Origin: Gallionella sp.
Lineage (GTDB): Bacteria; Pseudomonadota; Gammaproteobacteria; Burkholderiales; Gallionellaceae
Length of the DNA stretch: 56,449 nucleotides
Direction of reading: 5' to 3'
Assembly: GCA_030652475.1 (NCBI GenBank)
Contig: JAUSAO010000008.1
Coordinates: 1 to 56,449, forward strand
Part shown: positions 10,746 to 20,222 of the stretch, piece by piece
Layout: the number at the start of each line of letters is the position of its first letter
Position numbering within the stretch: the first letter of the stretch is position 1
Notes under the pieces: generated by a model
Database searches by the model: none
Told to the model about the DNA's origin: nothing
What the model saw: the letters and a program-made list of their open reading frames with translations, nothing else
Made by a program: the position numbers and the translations under genes

Positions 10746-10799
10746 AGGCATTTTGTGACACAATCGCGCACTCAGGAAAATCAAATATATCGAAGCATT

Positions 10800-12332
10800 A
10801 TGACAACCGAATCCATCACACCCGAATCCGAAAAACTTATGGCCGGGCACCCGCCAGACGAAAACCAGATCATCACCGAGCGCCGCAACAAGCTGGCTGC
10901 CATCCGCAAAGCAGGAATCGCCTTCCCTAACGACTTCGACCGTACGCATCTGGCTGGCGATTTGCTCGCCAGTTTCGGCGAGATGAATCACGACCAGCTG
11001 GAAGCCGAACAGATTCATGTCGCGGTCGCCGGGCGCATGATGCTCAAACGCGTGATGGGCAAGGCAAGCTTCGCCACAGTGCAGGACATGAGCGGACGCA
11101 TCCAGCTGTTTATCAGCAACGGCGACACGGGCGAAGAAGCGCACAGCGCTTTCAAGCATTACGATCTGGGCGACATTCTGGGCGCGACAGGTGTGCTGTT
11201 CAAGACCAAGACGGGTGAGCTGTCCGTCAGAGTCGCGCAAGTGCGCCTGTTGACCAAGTCACTGCGTCCGCTGCCGGAAAAATTCCACGGCCTGTCCGAT
11301 CAAGAACAGAAATACCGTCAGCGCTATCTGGATTTAATCACCAACGAGGACGCGCGCCGCGTATTTATGACGCGCACCAAAATCATCCAGGCGATACGCG
11401 ATTTCTTTATCCGCCACGACTATCTGGAGGTGGAAACACCGATGATGCACTCGATACCGGGCGGCGCTTCGGCCAAACCGTTCGAGACGCATCACAATGC
11501 GCTGGATATGAAAATGTATCTGCGCATCGCGCCGGAGCTGTACCTCAAGCGCCTGGTGGTAGGCGGCTTTGAAAAGGTGTTTGAAATCAACCGCAACTTC
11601 CGCAATGAGGGGCTTTCCACACGCCACAATCCGGAATTCACCATGCTGGAATTTTACGAAGCATACCGCGATTACAAATACCTGATGGATTTCACGGAAA
11701 AGCTGTTGCGCGAAGTCGCGCAGAAAGTGCTGGGCAGCACACTGATCAGCTATCAGGGCAAGGAACTGGATCTGGGCAAACCCTTCCACCGCCTGACCAT
11801 GGTTCAGGCCATTCAGAAATATCATCCGCAGTTCACCAACGAGCAACTGGGCGACCGCGACTTCGTGATTGCCGAACTCCAGGATCTGAAAGCCAAATAC
11901 AGACCGGAAGACGGCCTGGGCGGCCTGCAACTGTCTTTATTTGAAGAGCTGGCCGAGACGCTGCTGTTTGAGCCTACCTTCATCATCGACTATCCGGTGG
12001 AAGTTTCGCCGCTGGCGCGCAGCAGCGATGCCAATCCCGAAATTACCGAGCGCTTCGAGCTGTTCGTGCTGGGACGCGAACTGGCCAATGGCTTTTCTGA
12101 ATTGAACGATGCGGAAGACCAGGAAGCGCGCTTCGATGCACAGGTACTCGCCAAGGAAGCCGGAGACGAAGAAGCGATGTTCAAGGACAGCGACTATGTA
12201 CGCGCCCTGGAATACGGCCTGCCGCCGACAGCCGGTGAAGGCATAGGTATAGATCGATTGATCATGATGCTTACCGATAGCGCCAGCATTCGCGATGTCA
12301 TTTTGTTTCCGCAAATGCGCCCGGAGGTTTGA
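10800..12332 (+). CDS. lysS: Lysyl-tRNA synthetase, class II
   Basis: Charges tRNA-Lys. From ATG 10800 the protein is 510 aa, normal for bacterial LysS. The anticodon-binding OB domain ([20 protein letters not shown]) is followed by the class II catalytic domain with motif 2 [20 protein letters not shown] and motif 3 [17 protein letters not shown] near the C-terminus. The open frame extends upstream to 10641, but those codons read antisense to the ORF6N remnant, and the family N-terminus begins at MTTES. Upstream sequence is therefore probably leader and promoter rather than coding. Confidence 0.96.
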   Translation: MTTESITPESEKLMAGHPPDENQIITERRNKLAAIRKAGIAFPNDFDRTHLAGDLLASFGEMNHDQLEAEQIHVAVAGRMMLKRVMGKASFATVQDMSGRIQLFISNGDTGEEAHSAFKHYDLGDILGATGVLFKTKTGELSVRVAQVRLLTKSLRPLPEKFHGLSDQEQKYRQRYLDLITNEDARRVFMTRTKIIQAIRDFFIRHDYLEVETPMMHSIPGGASAKPFETHHNALDMKMYLRIAPELYLKRLVVGGFEKVFEINRNFRNEGLSTRHNPEFTMLEFYEAYRDYKYLMDFTEKLLREVAQKVLGSTLISYQGKELDLGKPFHRLTMVQAIQKYHPQFTNEQLGDRDFVIAELQDLKAKYRPEDGLGGLQLSLFEELAETLLFEPTFIIDYPVEVSPLARSSDANPEITERFELFVLGRELANGFSELNDAEDQEARFDAQVLAKEAGDEEAMFKDSDYVRALEYGLPPTAGEGIGIDRLIMMLTDSASIRDVILFPQMRPEV

Positions 12333-12355
12333 AATAGCGTTTATTTCACAGATTG

Positions 12356-12442
12356 CCGCAGATTAGGCGAGTGATCTGACTTTACGTCACACTCAACCGA
12401 TGAACCTACTGTCACTTTATAAATAATCGCGTTAATCTGCGG
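12356..12442. repeat. Inverted repeat CCGCAGATTA / TAATCTGCGG
   Basis: Perfect 10-base arms at 12356-12365 and 12433-12442 flank 67 bases between lysS and the Crp/Fnr gene. The spacing is too long for a simple terminator. CAGATTNCGCAGATT-type interspersed repeats are common in proteobacterial genomes, and this looks like one. It could also be a regulatory structure for the downstream gene. Confidence 0.5.
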
Positions 12443-12468
12443 ACAACCATTTTTCTGGGATTCTCAAT

Positions 12469-13134
12469 ATGCTGAATAGCGACACGCGTTCCCGCATCTT
12501 GCAGCTCTATCCGATGCTGCAGGAATTGCCTGCAGCGGAACTGGAAGACATGCTCTCTACAGCCAGACTACTACCCATCCCGGCTGGCACGATCATGTTC
12601 GACGAAAATCAGCCTTGCCAGGGGTTTCCGCTGCTGCTATCCGGCAGTATGCGTGTCATCAAGTCCTCCGCAAACGGGCGCGAACTGCAACTGTATCGCG
12701 TTGTGCCGGGGGAGAGCTGTATCCTCACCAGCAGTTGCCTGCTGGGCAGCACCCGCTATCAGGCGCGCGGCATCGTCGAAGAAACCATCGAAATGATATT
12801 TCTGCCTGCGACGGTTTTCCATGCCCTGCTTGGCAAACACGCCGCATTCCGCAGTTATGTGTTCCAGCTTTTTACCGAGCGGCTCACCGACCTGATGGAA
12901 TTGATCTCGGCGGTGGCCTTTCAGAAGCTGGACCAACGTCTGGCCGCCCTGTTAATCAGCAAGCCCAACCCGGTACACGCCACCCATCAGGCGCTCGCCG
13001 ATGAACTAGGCTCAGCACGCGAGATTGTCAGCCGATTACTCAAGGGATTTTCCGAACAGGGCTGGGTCAAACTGGGCCGTGAACAGATCACCCTCACAGA
13101 TATAACCGCACTCAAGAAATTTGCTGCGCTTTGA
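12469..13134 (+). CDS. Crp/Fnr-family transcriptional regulator
   Basis: 221-aa regulator with an N-terminal cyclic-nucleotide-binding-like beta-roll (residues about 20-130) and a C-terminal winged helix-turn-helix reading THQALADELGSAREIVSRLL near residues 165-190. The Cys cluster that defines oxygen-sensing Fnr at the N-terminus is absent. Three scattered Cys residues (QPCQGF, ESCILTSSCLLG) are present in the sensor domain. The ligand is not predictable: it could be a heme or redox sensor of the Crp superfamily. It is transcribed with lysS on the + strand but separated by 136 bases holding an inverted repeat. Confidence 0.88.
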   Translation: MLNSDTRSRILQLYPMLQELPAAELEDMLSTARLLPIPAGTIMFDENQPCQGFPLLLSGSMRVIKSSANGRELQLYRVVPGESCILTSSCLLGSTRYQARGIVEETIEMIFLPATVFHALLGKHAAFRSYVFQLFTERLTDLMELISAVAFQKLDQRLAALLISKPNPVHATHQALADELGSAREIVSRLLKGFSEQGWVKLGREQITLTDITALKKFAAL

Positions 13135-13135
13135 T

Positions 13136-13293
13136 TTATGGAACTCGCCAAATCGGCCGTGCCATCCTGCTCCCCCTTAAACTCTCGCTCGAATACTGTA
13201 TCAGCGGTCTTAGAAAATACTCAATCACCCGTCGCGTCCCGGTTTTGACTTCTACCGTCACCGCCATGCCTGGCGCCATCACAACGACGGCCT
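13136..13293 (-). pseudogene. 3-prime fragment of a type I secretion adaptor (HlyD family)
   Basis: The minus strand reads [20 protein letters not shown] then [17 protein letters not shown] and a short tail ending in TAA at 13136-13138. This is the conserved end of HlyD-family periplasmic adaptors ([17 protein letters not shown] in remembered homologues). There is no start, and the upstream part of the gene is gone; the lolC fragment on the other strand begins right at its edge. It is clear debris of a rearrangement. Confidence 0.8.
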
Positions 13294-13297
13294 AAAC

Positions 13298-13460
13298 TTG
13301 CAACCTTACGAACTCTTCATCGGTCTGCGCTACACCCGCGCCAAGCGGCGCAACCATTTCATTTCCTTCATTTCGCTGATTTCCATGCTGGGCATGGGGC
13401 TGGGCGTGATGGCGCTGATCGTGGTTCTGTCGGTGATGAACGGCTTCCAGAAGGAAATCC
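13298..13460 (+). pseudogene. lolC: lolC 5-prime fragment cut by the CRISPR array
   Basis: The TTG-start frame reads [20 protein letters not shown], then [20 protein letters not shown] and [11 protein letters not shown], the well-conserved N-terminus and first membrane segment of the LolC/LolE permease of the lipoprotein-releasing ABC transporter. After the Glu-Ile codons the sequence passes directly into the leader-distal CRISPR repeat. About 360 codons are missing. Because LolCDE is normally essential, a complete lolC presumably exists elsewhere in the genome. No remainder is found beyond the cas genes. Confidence 0.85.
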
Positions 13461-16400
13461 TCGCCCGCCCCGGAGGGCGGGCGCTACGACCTGACTGCGC
13501 CCGCGATGAATCCGCCGATGACGCTGTTTCAATCCTCGCCCGCCCCGGAGGGCGGGCGCTACGCGCCTAGCGTTGCTCCGTTGCGGGCGGTTAAGTGTTT
13601 CAATCCTCGCCCGCCCCGGAGGGCGGGCGCTACGTTGCGCGAAGAGCTTCCAAAAACATATATTTCAAAAGTTTCAATCCTCGCCCGCCCCGGAGGGCGG
13701 GCGCTACCTTGCAGAGTTTACCGTGTCGCAGACGGCGGTTAGTTTCAATCCTCGCCCGCCCCGGAGGGCGGGCGCTACTTGGCTTTTCCGGCGGCTTGCT
13801 TCGTAATAATTTGTTTCAATCCTCGCCCGCCCCGGAGGGCGGGCGCTACCCAGCCACCGTTCTGCGTCGAAGCGCCCTTGGGAGGTTTCAATCCTCGCCC
13901 GCCCCGGAGGGCGGGCGCTACACCGGGTGCATGGTGTATGAGGTGCGCACCTGCTAGTTTCAATCCTCGCCCGCCCCGGAGGGCGGGCGCTACTTTGATA
14001 GCTGGTAATTTAGCCCAAGCACTTACTGTTTCAATCCTCGCCCGCCCCGGAGGGCGGGCGCTACCGCGCAATTCGCGAGCGCACGGTCGCACGTTGAAGT
14101 TTCAATCCTCGCCCGCCCCGGAGGGCGGGCGCTACGAGTTTTTCCTTGAATACCCCGCATGGTGCCTCGTTTGTTTCAATCCTCGCCCGCCCCGGAGGGC
14201 GGGCGCTACATCATCCATCTTGAGCTGGAGGAAATATGACAATCGTTTCAATCCTCGCCCGCCCCGGAGGGCGGGCGCTACGTATGCTGACGAAACAAGA
14301 ATCACGGGAAATAATTGTTTCAATCCTCGCCCGCCCCGGAGGGCGGGCGCTACCATAGCCATCGCCTGCCACAACCTCGGTTATGACCTGTTTCAATCCT
14401 CGCCCGCCCCGGAGGGCGGGCGCTACTCTTGCCCTCGATGTAGATCATGTCGCCCTTTTTGTTTCAATCCTCGCCCGCCCCGGAGGGCGGGCGCTACGTC
14501 ATGCGTGCATCAGTAATATCTAATGGTGGTATGTTTCAATCCTCGCCCGCCCCGGAGGGCGGGCGCTACAATGTTCTCCGGCGGGGAGACTGGGGCATTC
14601 TATGTTTCAATCCTCGCCCGCCCCGGAGGGCGGGCGCTACACCACTAGACCAAGAAACCGTTGGCAAAGTTTTAATTGTTTCAATCCTCGCCCGCCCCGG
14701 AGGGCGGGCGCTACCGGTATAACCTGACATCCTCTCCTCTGGAATGTGTTTCAATCCTCGCCCGCCCCGGAGGGCGGGCGCTACCCTTGATTGCGGCGGT
14801 CAGCGCAGGTGTGAGCGTGTTTCAATCCTCGCCCGCCCCGGAGGGCGGGCGCTACCTCCAGCGTCGGGGTCTGATTGCCGTCCAGGTAGCTGTTTCAATC
14901 CTCGCCCGCCCCGGAGGGCGGGCGCTACCTGGTGCAATGACACATTGGGCGAATGACTATATCGGTTTCAATCCTCGCCCGCCCCGGAGGGCGGGCGCTA
15001 CTGCGATTTATTCTCACAGCATGAATATCATCATTTGTTTCAATCCTCGCCCGCCCCGGAGGGCGGGCGCTACATAAACTCAACCCGAATGACAACACCA
15101 ATCACCTGTTTCAATCCTCGCCCGCCCCGGAGGGCGGGCGCTACGGTGGCGGCGGCGGTTATACCTCGTACTCTCAAGGCGTTTCAATCCTCGCCCGCCC
15201 CGGAGGGCGGGCGCTACCCGAAATCGGTGTATATACTGGGAATTAAATAAATGTTTCAATCCTCGCCCGCCCCGGAGGGCGGGCGCTACAACGTGGGCTT
15301 GCAATACATGCAACCACGACCACTTAGTTTCAATCCTCGCCCGCCCCGGAGGGCGGGCGCTACAGCAGCCAGCCGGTTTTGGCCGCAATAAAAGGAGATG
15401 TTTCAATCCTCGCCCGCCCCGGAGGGCGGGCGCTACGACTCGTACAGCCCGTAGGTAACATCCAGCGTATGTTTCAATCCTCGCCCGCCCCGGAGGGCGG
15501 GCGCTACCCCGCATTAAATCGGGAATGTTCTTCGCCCCCAGATCGGTTTCAATCCTCGCCCGCCCCGGAGGGCGGGCGCTACGTAGATTCGCCGCCGGTA
15601 GAACCATCGTCAATACGTTTCAATCCTCGCCCGCCCCGGAGGGCGGGCGCTACATTGGCGTCCTGATTTTCCCGACAAAAGGATGAGTGTTTCAATCCTC
15701 GCCCGCCCCGGAGGGCGGGCGCTACCCCATCATTCGGAGATCAGGCCGATTGACTGCAAGTTTCAATCCTCGCCCGCCCCGGAGGGCGGGCGCTACGCCA
15801 AAGCGTAAGTTCTTCGCGCTATCGCAGAAAGTTTCAATCCTCGCCCGCCCCGGAGGGCGGGCGCTACGCCTTGAATTGCCATTACCACATGCTAATCTGA
15901 AGTTTCAATCCTCGCCCGCCCCGGAGGGCGGGCGCTACGGCTGGTTGCCGCGACATATTGCGCGGACAACGTGTTTCAATCCTCGCCCGCCCCGGAGGGC
16001 GGGCGCTACCCCGAAGATGGCACGGACGGGCTGGTGATGATCGTTTCAATCCTCGCCCGCCCCGGAGGGCGGGCGCTACGACGGCTGTGTTGTCGTAAGG
16101 CGCATATTTGCCTGTTTCAATCCTCGCCCGCCCCGGAGGGCGGGCGCTACTTAAATACACATTCCAGACTATCCCGAATGGTTTGTTTCAATCCTCGCCC
16201 GCCCCGGAGGGCGGGCGCTACCTTCCATGCCGCTTGACTCGATACGGTCAAGATGTTTCAATCCTCGCCCGCCCCGGAGGGCGGGCGCTACGATACTGTC
16301 GCCCGCTCAACATCCGGCATGAGTGTTTCAATCCTCGCCCGCCCCGGAGGGCGGGCGCTACAATAGATCGTGGTGGATGCCTGCTGATGACGTTTGTTTC

Positions 16401-17151
16401 AATCCTCGCCCGCCCCGGAGGGCGGGCGCTACACGCAGGCCGGGCAAGGGACGTTCGCCAGCTTGATGTTTCAATCCTCGCCCGCCCCGGAGGGCGGGCG
16501 CTACCGCCAGCAGTGTGGAGCGCCATAGCCGTTGATACTGTTTCAATCCTCGCCCGCCCCGGAGGGCGGGCGCTACCTGGCGCATCAAATACGGCAAACG
16601 TGATTTATTCGTTTCAATCCTCGCCCGCCCCGGAGGGCGGGCGCTACCGTCATATTGAGTATCTCCGATGACAACTTTTGTGCCGTTTCAATCCTCGCCC
16701 GCCCCGGAGGGCGGGCGCTACACGCCATAAGCATGGCTAATCTCGACTTGCATTTGTTTCAATCCTCGCCCGCCCCGGAGGGCGGGCGCTACTTCGCGTT
16801 GGATATGCTGGGATTCTCAAACGAGGGTTTCAATCCTCGCCCGCCCCGGAGGGCGGGCGCTACGCGACAGTATCGGAGCAGGTCGGAACTATATCGGTGT
16901 TTCAATCCTCGCCCGCCCCGGAGGGCGGGCGCTACATAAATCGGCGCGGCCTTTGCCCAATATCTCTTCCTGTTTCAATCCTCGCCCGCCCCGGAGGGCG
17001 GGCGCTACGCGAGTATCTGGTTTATCTTCTCCACCAAGTCAGGTTTCAATCCTCGCCCGCCCCGGAGGGCGGGCGCTACCCTGGGTTTGGGACAGGCATC
17101 CCAAGTGCAATTAAGTTTCAATCCTCGCCCGCCCCGGAGGGCGGGCGCTAC
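13451..17151 (-). CRISPR. Type I-C CRISPR array, 52 repeats and 51 spacers
   Basis: I counted 52 copies of a 37-base repeat with 51 spacers of about 33-38 bases. Read in the transcribed (minus) direction, the repeat runs GTAG, a 9-base arm CGCCCGCCC, loop TCCG, arm GGGCGGGCG, and the 11-base end AGGATTGAAAC. That end is the type I-C 5-prime crRNA handle. All copies look identical except the leader-distal one (13451-13487), whose last five bases (minus-strand 3-prime side) differ and merge into lolC. Orientation and the adjacent cas2 place the leader at the right end, so the newest spacers are near 17150 and the oldest near 13490. I found no spacer matching this window by eye. Confidence 0.98.
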
Positions 17152-17329
17152 AGTCCGCCTACAACGTCATGAATCACAACATTAATAAGCGAACTTTGCG
17201 CGAACCCCCAGTTTTCCTGCCTCCGGAAGTCCACACAATCAAACGACGAATACAAAAAATCCTTATTCGTCAATATATTATCTGCAACACGAACCTGCTG
17301 TGTTTTGATCTTAGCTACTGGTTCGCGTT
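17152..17329 (-). promoter_or_regulatory. CRISPR leader between cas2 and the first repeat
   Basis: 178 bases between the cas2 stop and the leader-proximal repeat, read right to left. It holds A/T-rich tracts and, close to the array, GGGGGTTCGCGCAAAGTTCGC, which has a short internal repeat (GTTCGC twice). Array promoter and integration signals should be here. A 61-codon open frame across it (17148-17333) runs into the repeat and is judged accidental. Confidence 0.75.
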
Positions 17330-17620
17330 TCATATTACCAGCACTCCTTCAAAATCGATGGCACGGAATTTACCATATTCCTTGATGTGCAGGTCCACTG
17401 GCTCAGTCAGGCGGTATAAACGCAAACTGTCTTCCTTTTCGTCAATCTCATCCAGCAAGCGACGCTCCAGAATTTCAAGTTGCATCTGGTCAACCTTACA
17501 TTCGAAGACGGAATGCTGCACGCGCTGGCCGATGCTTTCGCATACTTTTGCGACGCGGCGCAGCCGTTTTCGCCCGGCGGCGCTTATCGTGGATACATCG
17601 TAGGTAATGATGATGAGCAT
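17330..17620 (-). CDS. cas2: CRISPR adaptation protein Cas2
   Basis: 96-aa ferredoxin-fold protein that forms the scaffold of the Cas1-Cas2 integrase. It begins [20 protein letters not shown] with the conserved Asp of the family at residue 8, followed by [10 protein letters not shown]. Size and motif are those of type I-C Cas2. It is the last gene of the cas operon, four bases after cas1, and is followed by the leader and array. Confidence 0.96.
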   Translation of the reverse strand: MLIIITYDVSTISAAGRKRLRRVAKVCESIGQRVQHSVFECKVDQMQLEILERRLLDEIDEKEDSLRLYRLTEPVDLHIKEYGKFRAIDFEGVLVI

Positions 17621-17624
17621 GATG

Positions 17625-18662
17625 TTAGCGGTAAAGAAACGGCAGATAGCCTTCCATGTCGCCGCGCAACGTGCGCGCCATGAAGCGCGCTTGCAGTAAC
17701 GGCAGCAGGCCTATCGGCACTTTGGTTTCAAGCAGCGGGTGCATAATTTCTTCCTGTTTACGTTCCTGATAGGCCACCACTACGGTGCGGCGCGCATCGC
17801 CTTCCAGCAGCACCGCGCCGCCTTCACGTTCCGCAAAGTCGTTTGCGCCGATCTGCCCCCGGTTTATCAATGTCAACGCCAGCCGATCGGCAAAGATGGC
17901 GCGAAATTCTTCCATCAAATCCAGCGCGAGCGCGGCACGACCGGGACGCACAGCATGCAGGAAACCAAGTTGTGGATCGAGTCCAACAGCCTCCAGCGCG
18001 GAGCGGCAGTCATTCATCAGCATGGAATAAAGAAACGATAACAGCGCGTTGAAGCGGTCGCGTGGCGGTCGCCGGGTGCGCCCGTCCATCGTAAATTTGT
18101 CGCGCGCGTCGCGCTTGACCAGCAGCGGCAATGCAGCAAAATAATTCTTTGCCGCATCGCCTTCGATGCCGCGCAGCACATCCAGATTATCGGCAAATGG
18201 CAGATTACGCAGCGAATTGGAAAGCGTCTCGGCGGCGGCAGTCAGGACGATGCCATCTTGTTCATCACCCGCCTCGCGCGCACCGCGCAACAGGACTTGA
18301 CGACTATTGCGCAGTTTTCCGGCAATCGCACTCTGCGCAATACTCAGCGCAAATTTTTTATCCAGCGCCAAACGGTGCTGCGCTTGGCGCAGCAGGATAT
18401 TGCCGGAAACCGGGCCTTCGAGACGCGCCTTGAAACGCCCATTGCCATCCAGCAGCACCAATGCAATGCCATCGCCTGCACAACGATGCATCAGCGACGG
18501 AGACAACATGATATTACCCAGACAGACCACGCTGCCCAAATGATGCAAAGGCACCTGCATTTTCTTCACATGCTCCACGTCAACCCGCAACGTATCGTTC
18601 TCCAGATGCAGATAGGAATTTTGCGTCATCACATAAAGCGTATTTTGAATCTGGCGTGCCAT
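17625..18662 (-). CDS. cas1: CRISPR integrase Cas1 (type I-C)
   Basis: 345-aa metal-dependent integrase that inserts spacers. The N-terminal beta domain starts [20 protein letters not shown]. The catalytic helical domain has the Glu in [13 protein letters not shown], the His in [14 protein letters not shown] and the Asp/Glu pair in [13 protein letters not shown]. It begins two bases after cas4 ends and is followed closely by cas2. All expected catalytic positions are visible, so the adaptation module looks functional. Confidence 0.96.
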   Translation of the reverse strand: MARQIQNTLYVMTQNSYLHLENDTLRVDVEHVKKMQVPLHHLGSVVCLGNIMLSPSLMHRCAGDGIALVLLDGNGRFKARLEGPVSGNILLRQAQHRLALDKKFALSIAQSAIAGKLRNSRQVLLRGAREAGDEQDGIVLTAAAETLSNSLRNLPFADNLDVLRGIEGDAAKNYFAALPLLVKRDARDKFTMDGRTRRPPRDRFNALLSFLYSMLMNDCRSALEAVGLDPQLGFLHAVRPGRAALALDLMEEFRAIFADRLALTLINRGQIGANDFAEREGGAVLLEGDARRTVVVAYQERKQEEIMHPLLETKVPIGLLPLLQARFMARTLRGDMEGYLPFLYR

Positions 18663-18664
18663 GA

Positions 18665-19291
18665 TTATATGGCCTCAGGATCAAACAAAGCTTCCAGCAG
18701 AGTATGCTGCGCTGCACGTTCGGCAACCGCTTCAGGCTGGCAGATTTCCTTCAGCGAACACTCACGGCAGCGCGCATCATTGGCAGGCGGCGGCAACTTG
18801 CCGGAATCCAGCATTGCGTGGATGGCGTTCACCGTAACCAATACCATCTCGCGCAACTCCTGTGTAATAACCACCTCCCGCCTGCGCCGTGAGCCATGAT
18901 GGTAAATCGCCCCATGCGTGATGACCTTGCCGGTCATTTCTTCCAGACACATCGCCTGTGCGGCAAGCTGAATGTCATCGTTACCCCATTTTTTGCGCGT
19001 TCCGTGCTTGTATTCCACTGGATAGATATTACCACCCGGCCAGAACTCCACCACGTCACATCTACCGATCAGCCCGAGCCGATCTGACCACACCGGCAAG
19101 GTATATTCAGCCCGCGCGCCCTCACGCGTAGTGACCCACCCCGACTGATCCACTCGCTCATGCTCAGCATTGCCGCGCGAGGTGTGGATGTTGTCCGAGA
19201 ACTCGTTTTCCAGGTAAATCAGCCCGCAACGCCGTGGACAGTAAGCGTACTGGTTGAGAGCAGAAACGTTAAGAGGGTCGGCGGCTTCCAT
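18665..19291 (-). CDS. cas4: Cas4 PD-(D/E)XK nuclease, type I-C
   Basis: 208-aa nuclease that helps select and trim prespacers. Four Cys that would hold the iron-sulfur cluster are visible: YCPRRC near residue 18-22 and RCRECSLKEIC near residue 175-185. The nuclease core shows IGRCDVVEF and VEYKHG (the D...E-x-K motif) and QLAAQAMCLEE. It starts one base after the hicA stop, so in this genome its translation follows a toxin gene rather than cas7, which normally precedes cas4 in type I-C operons. Confidence 0.95.
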   Translation of the reverse strand: MEAADPLNVSALNQYAYCPRRCGLIYLENEFSDNIHTSRGNAEHERVDQSGWVTTREGARAEYTLPVWSDRLGLIGRCDVVEFWPGGNIYPVEYKHGTRKKWGNDDIQLAAQAMCLEEMTGKVITHGAIYHHGSRRRREVVITQELREMVLVTVNAIHAMLDSGKLPPPANDARCRECSLKEICQPEAVAERAAQHTLLEALFDPEAI

Positions 19292-19534
19292 TTAGCCAAA
19301 CAGTCGTTCCATTAACACGTCACGCTCCACGCCTTGCGCTGCGGCCACATCACCGAGGATCGCAGAGAGCGTGCCTATACGCAATGGATCGTGCAAGGGG
19401 ATTGATAAGTGATGTTGCTGTGGAGCATCGCACGTCAGTCGGACATGACTACCTGTCTGGCGCGTTTGCCGATAGCCCAACTTGACCAAAAGCCTGATAA
19501 GTTCAGCCCCGGTCAGATCACGAGGCATCCTCAT
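19292..19534 (-). CDS. hicA: HicA-family mRNA interferase toxin inside the cas operon
   Basis: 80-aa HicA (YcfA-like) toxin with a double-stranded RNA-binding-like fold. The region LGYRQTRQTGSHVRLTC carries the catalytic His in GSHVRL, and LSIPLHDPLRIGTLSAILGD is the conserved second half. It overlaps the upstream hicB by four bases, and its stop is immediately followed by the cas4 start codon. HicA toxins cleave mRNA unless bound by HicB. The gene appears intact. Being co-directional and abutting cas4, it is probably on the cas transcript. Confidence 0.92.
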   Translation of the reverse strand: MRMPRDLTGAELIRLLVKLGYRQTRQTGSHVRLTCDAPQQHHLSIPLHDPLRIGTLSAILGDVAAAQGVERDVLMERLFG

Positions 19535-19737
19535 GCCGCCAACACCTCTTCCTGCACGATATGCAGACGAATAATCTTGGGCATTTCGCCTGCGTCATAA
19601 TGGCAATGCACCGCATCTTGCACCATCCGGCGCAACTCCGGCAACGTGTCCGCCTCTGTAAAAATAGATGCACCCAAGGCACGGGCAATAAAGCCTCCCT
19701 CAGGATCATCTTCAACAAGAAACAAAATTTCTTTCAT
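19531..19737 (-). CDS. hicB: HicB-like antitoxin inside the cas operon
   Basis: 68-aa HicB-like protein reading MKEILFLVEDDPEGGFIARA, then ALGASIFTEADTLPELRRMV and a basic/acidic tail. It has the partial RNase-H fold core typical of short HicB antitoxins without a separate DNA-binding domain. A GGAGGAAAT ribosome-binding site precedes its ATG, and that ATG overlaps the TGA of the HEPN remnant frame. The order hicB-hicA is common. It should bind and block HicA. Lacking an obvious helix-turn-helix, it may rely on the cas promoter for expression. Confidence 0.9.
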   Translation of the reverse strand: MKEILFLVEDDPEGGFIARALGASIFTEADTLPELRRMVQDAVHCHYDAGEMPKIIRLHIVQEEVLAA

Positions 19738-19888
19738 ATTTCCTCCATGGTTAACCGTCTGACAGCGAAAGCCGCTTCCGCCAAAACATCTTCCCGCGTA
19801 ATGCGAGTAAGGCTGCTATGGAATTTCAAGATTGTAAATCACTATGCGCCATATGCAACAATGAACTGGCATGTTCAAAATCAGCCAT
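19734..19888 (-). pseudogene. HEPN toxin remnant with an internal deletion
   Basis: The minus strand has an ATG at 19888 overlapping the end of the MNT gene, encoding [20 protein letters not shown] and then TGA (19826-19828). In another frame further down, HSSLTRITREDVLAEAAF followed by AVRRLTMEEI and TGA (19734-19736) looks like the end of the same kind of protein. Both halves fit the N- and C-terminal helices of HEPN-domain partners of MNT nucleotidyltransferases, normally about 130 aa, so the middle (with the R-x4-6-H catalytic site) seems deleted. The family call for the C-terminal half is tentative. Confidence 0.6.
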
Positions 19889-20222
19889 GCAGCACTCTCC
19901 CCTCACGGTGCGCACGGCCTACGACATGGCTCAAGGAATCTTTCCAGCGTTCAAATTCCTCCCGGCTGTACAAGAGAATATCCTTGGAAACGCCCAAGTT
20001 CCTTAACGCCATATACAAACGAGCAGCCTCTTTACGACGGCTACGCTGGGGCGAAAATGGCTCCGTTTCAACCACGAGCAAATCAACGTCGGAATCGGGA
20101 CGCGCATCACCTCGCGCACGGGAGCCAAAGAGAATAATCGTCTCCGGTGAAACTTCACGAATGATGGTTTCCACCATTTGGTGTAGCAGGGCTTCGTCGT
20201 TACTGGAATGGGTTGGGGTCAT
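19881..20222 (-). CDS. MNT-type nucleotidyltransferase antitoxin in the cas operon
   Basis: 113-aa minimal nucleotidyltransferase. The signature [20 protein letters not shown] (Gly-Ser-x10-Asp-x-Asp) is intact near residues 30-50. In MNT/HEPN pairs this protein modifies and neutralises the HEPN RNase. Its ATG overlaps the cas7 stop by four bases, so it is translated directly from the cas transcript. Its HEPN partner is broken, leaving it an orphan. Another role, such as modifying some other RNA or protein, cannot be excluded. Confidence 0.9.
   Translation of the reverse strand: MTPTHSSNDEALLHQMVETIIREVSPETIILFGSRARGDARPDSDVDLLVVETEPFSPQRSRRKEAARLYMALRNLGVSKDILLYSREEFERWKDSLSHVVGRAHREGRVLHG

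Noticed and set aside
10641..10799. N-terminal extension of lysS
   Set aside because: The codons are antisense to an ORF6N remnant and lack similarity to LysS; the family start is at 10800.
13488..17114. Self-targeting spacers against this window
   Set aside because: No spacer was seen by eye to match a gene here; a proper search of the whole genome and phages would be needed.
13506..17172. Many long reading frames on both strands with repeats such as [12 protein letters not shown] or [12 protein letters not shown]
   Set aside because: They are translations of the CRISPR repeats and spacers; the repeat lacks stops in several frames.
17148..17333. 61-codon minus-strand frame over the CRISPR leader
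   Set aside because: It runs into the first repeat and has no family resemblance; the region is better explained as leader.
18258..18899. 213-codon plus-strand frame opposite cas1/cas4
   Set aside because: Antisense shadow of two well-recognised genes.
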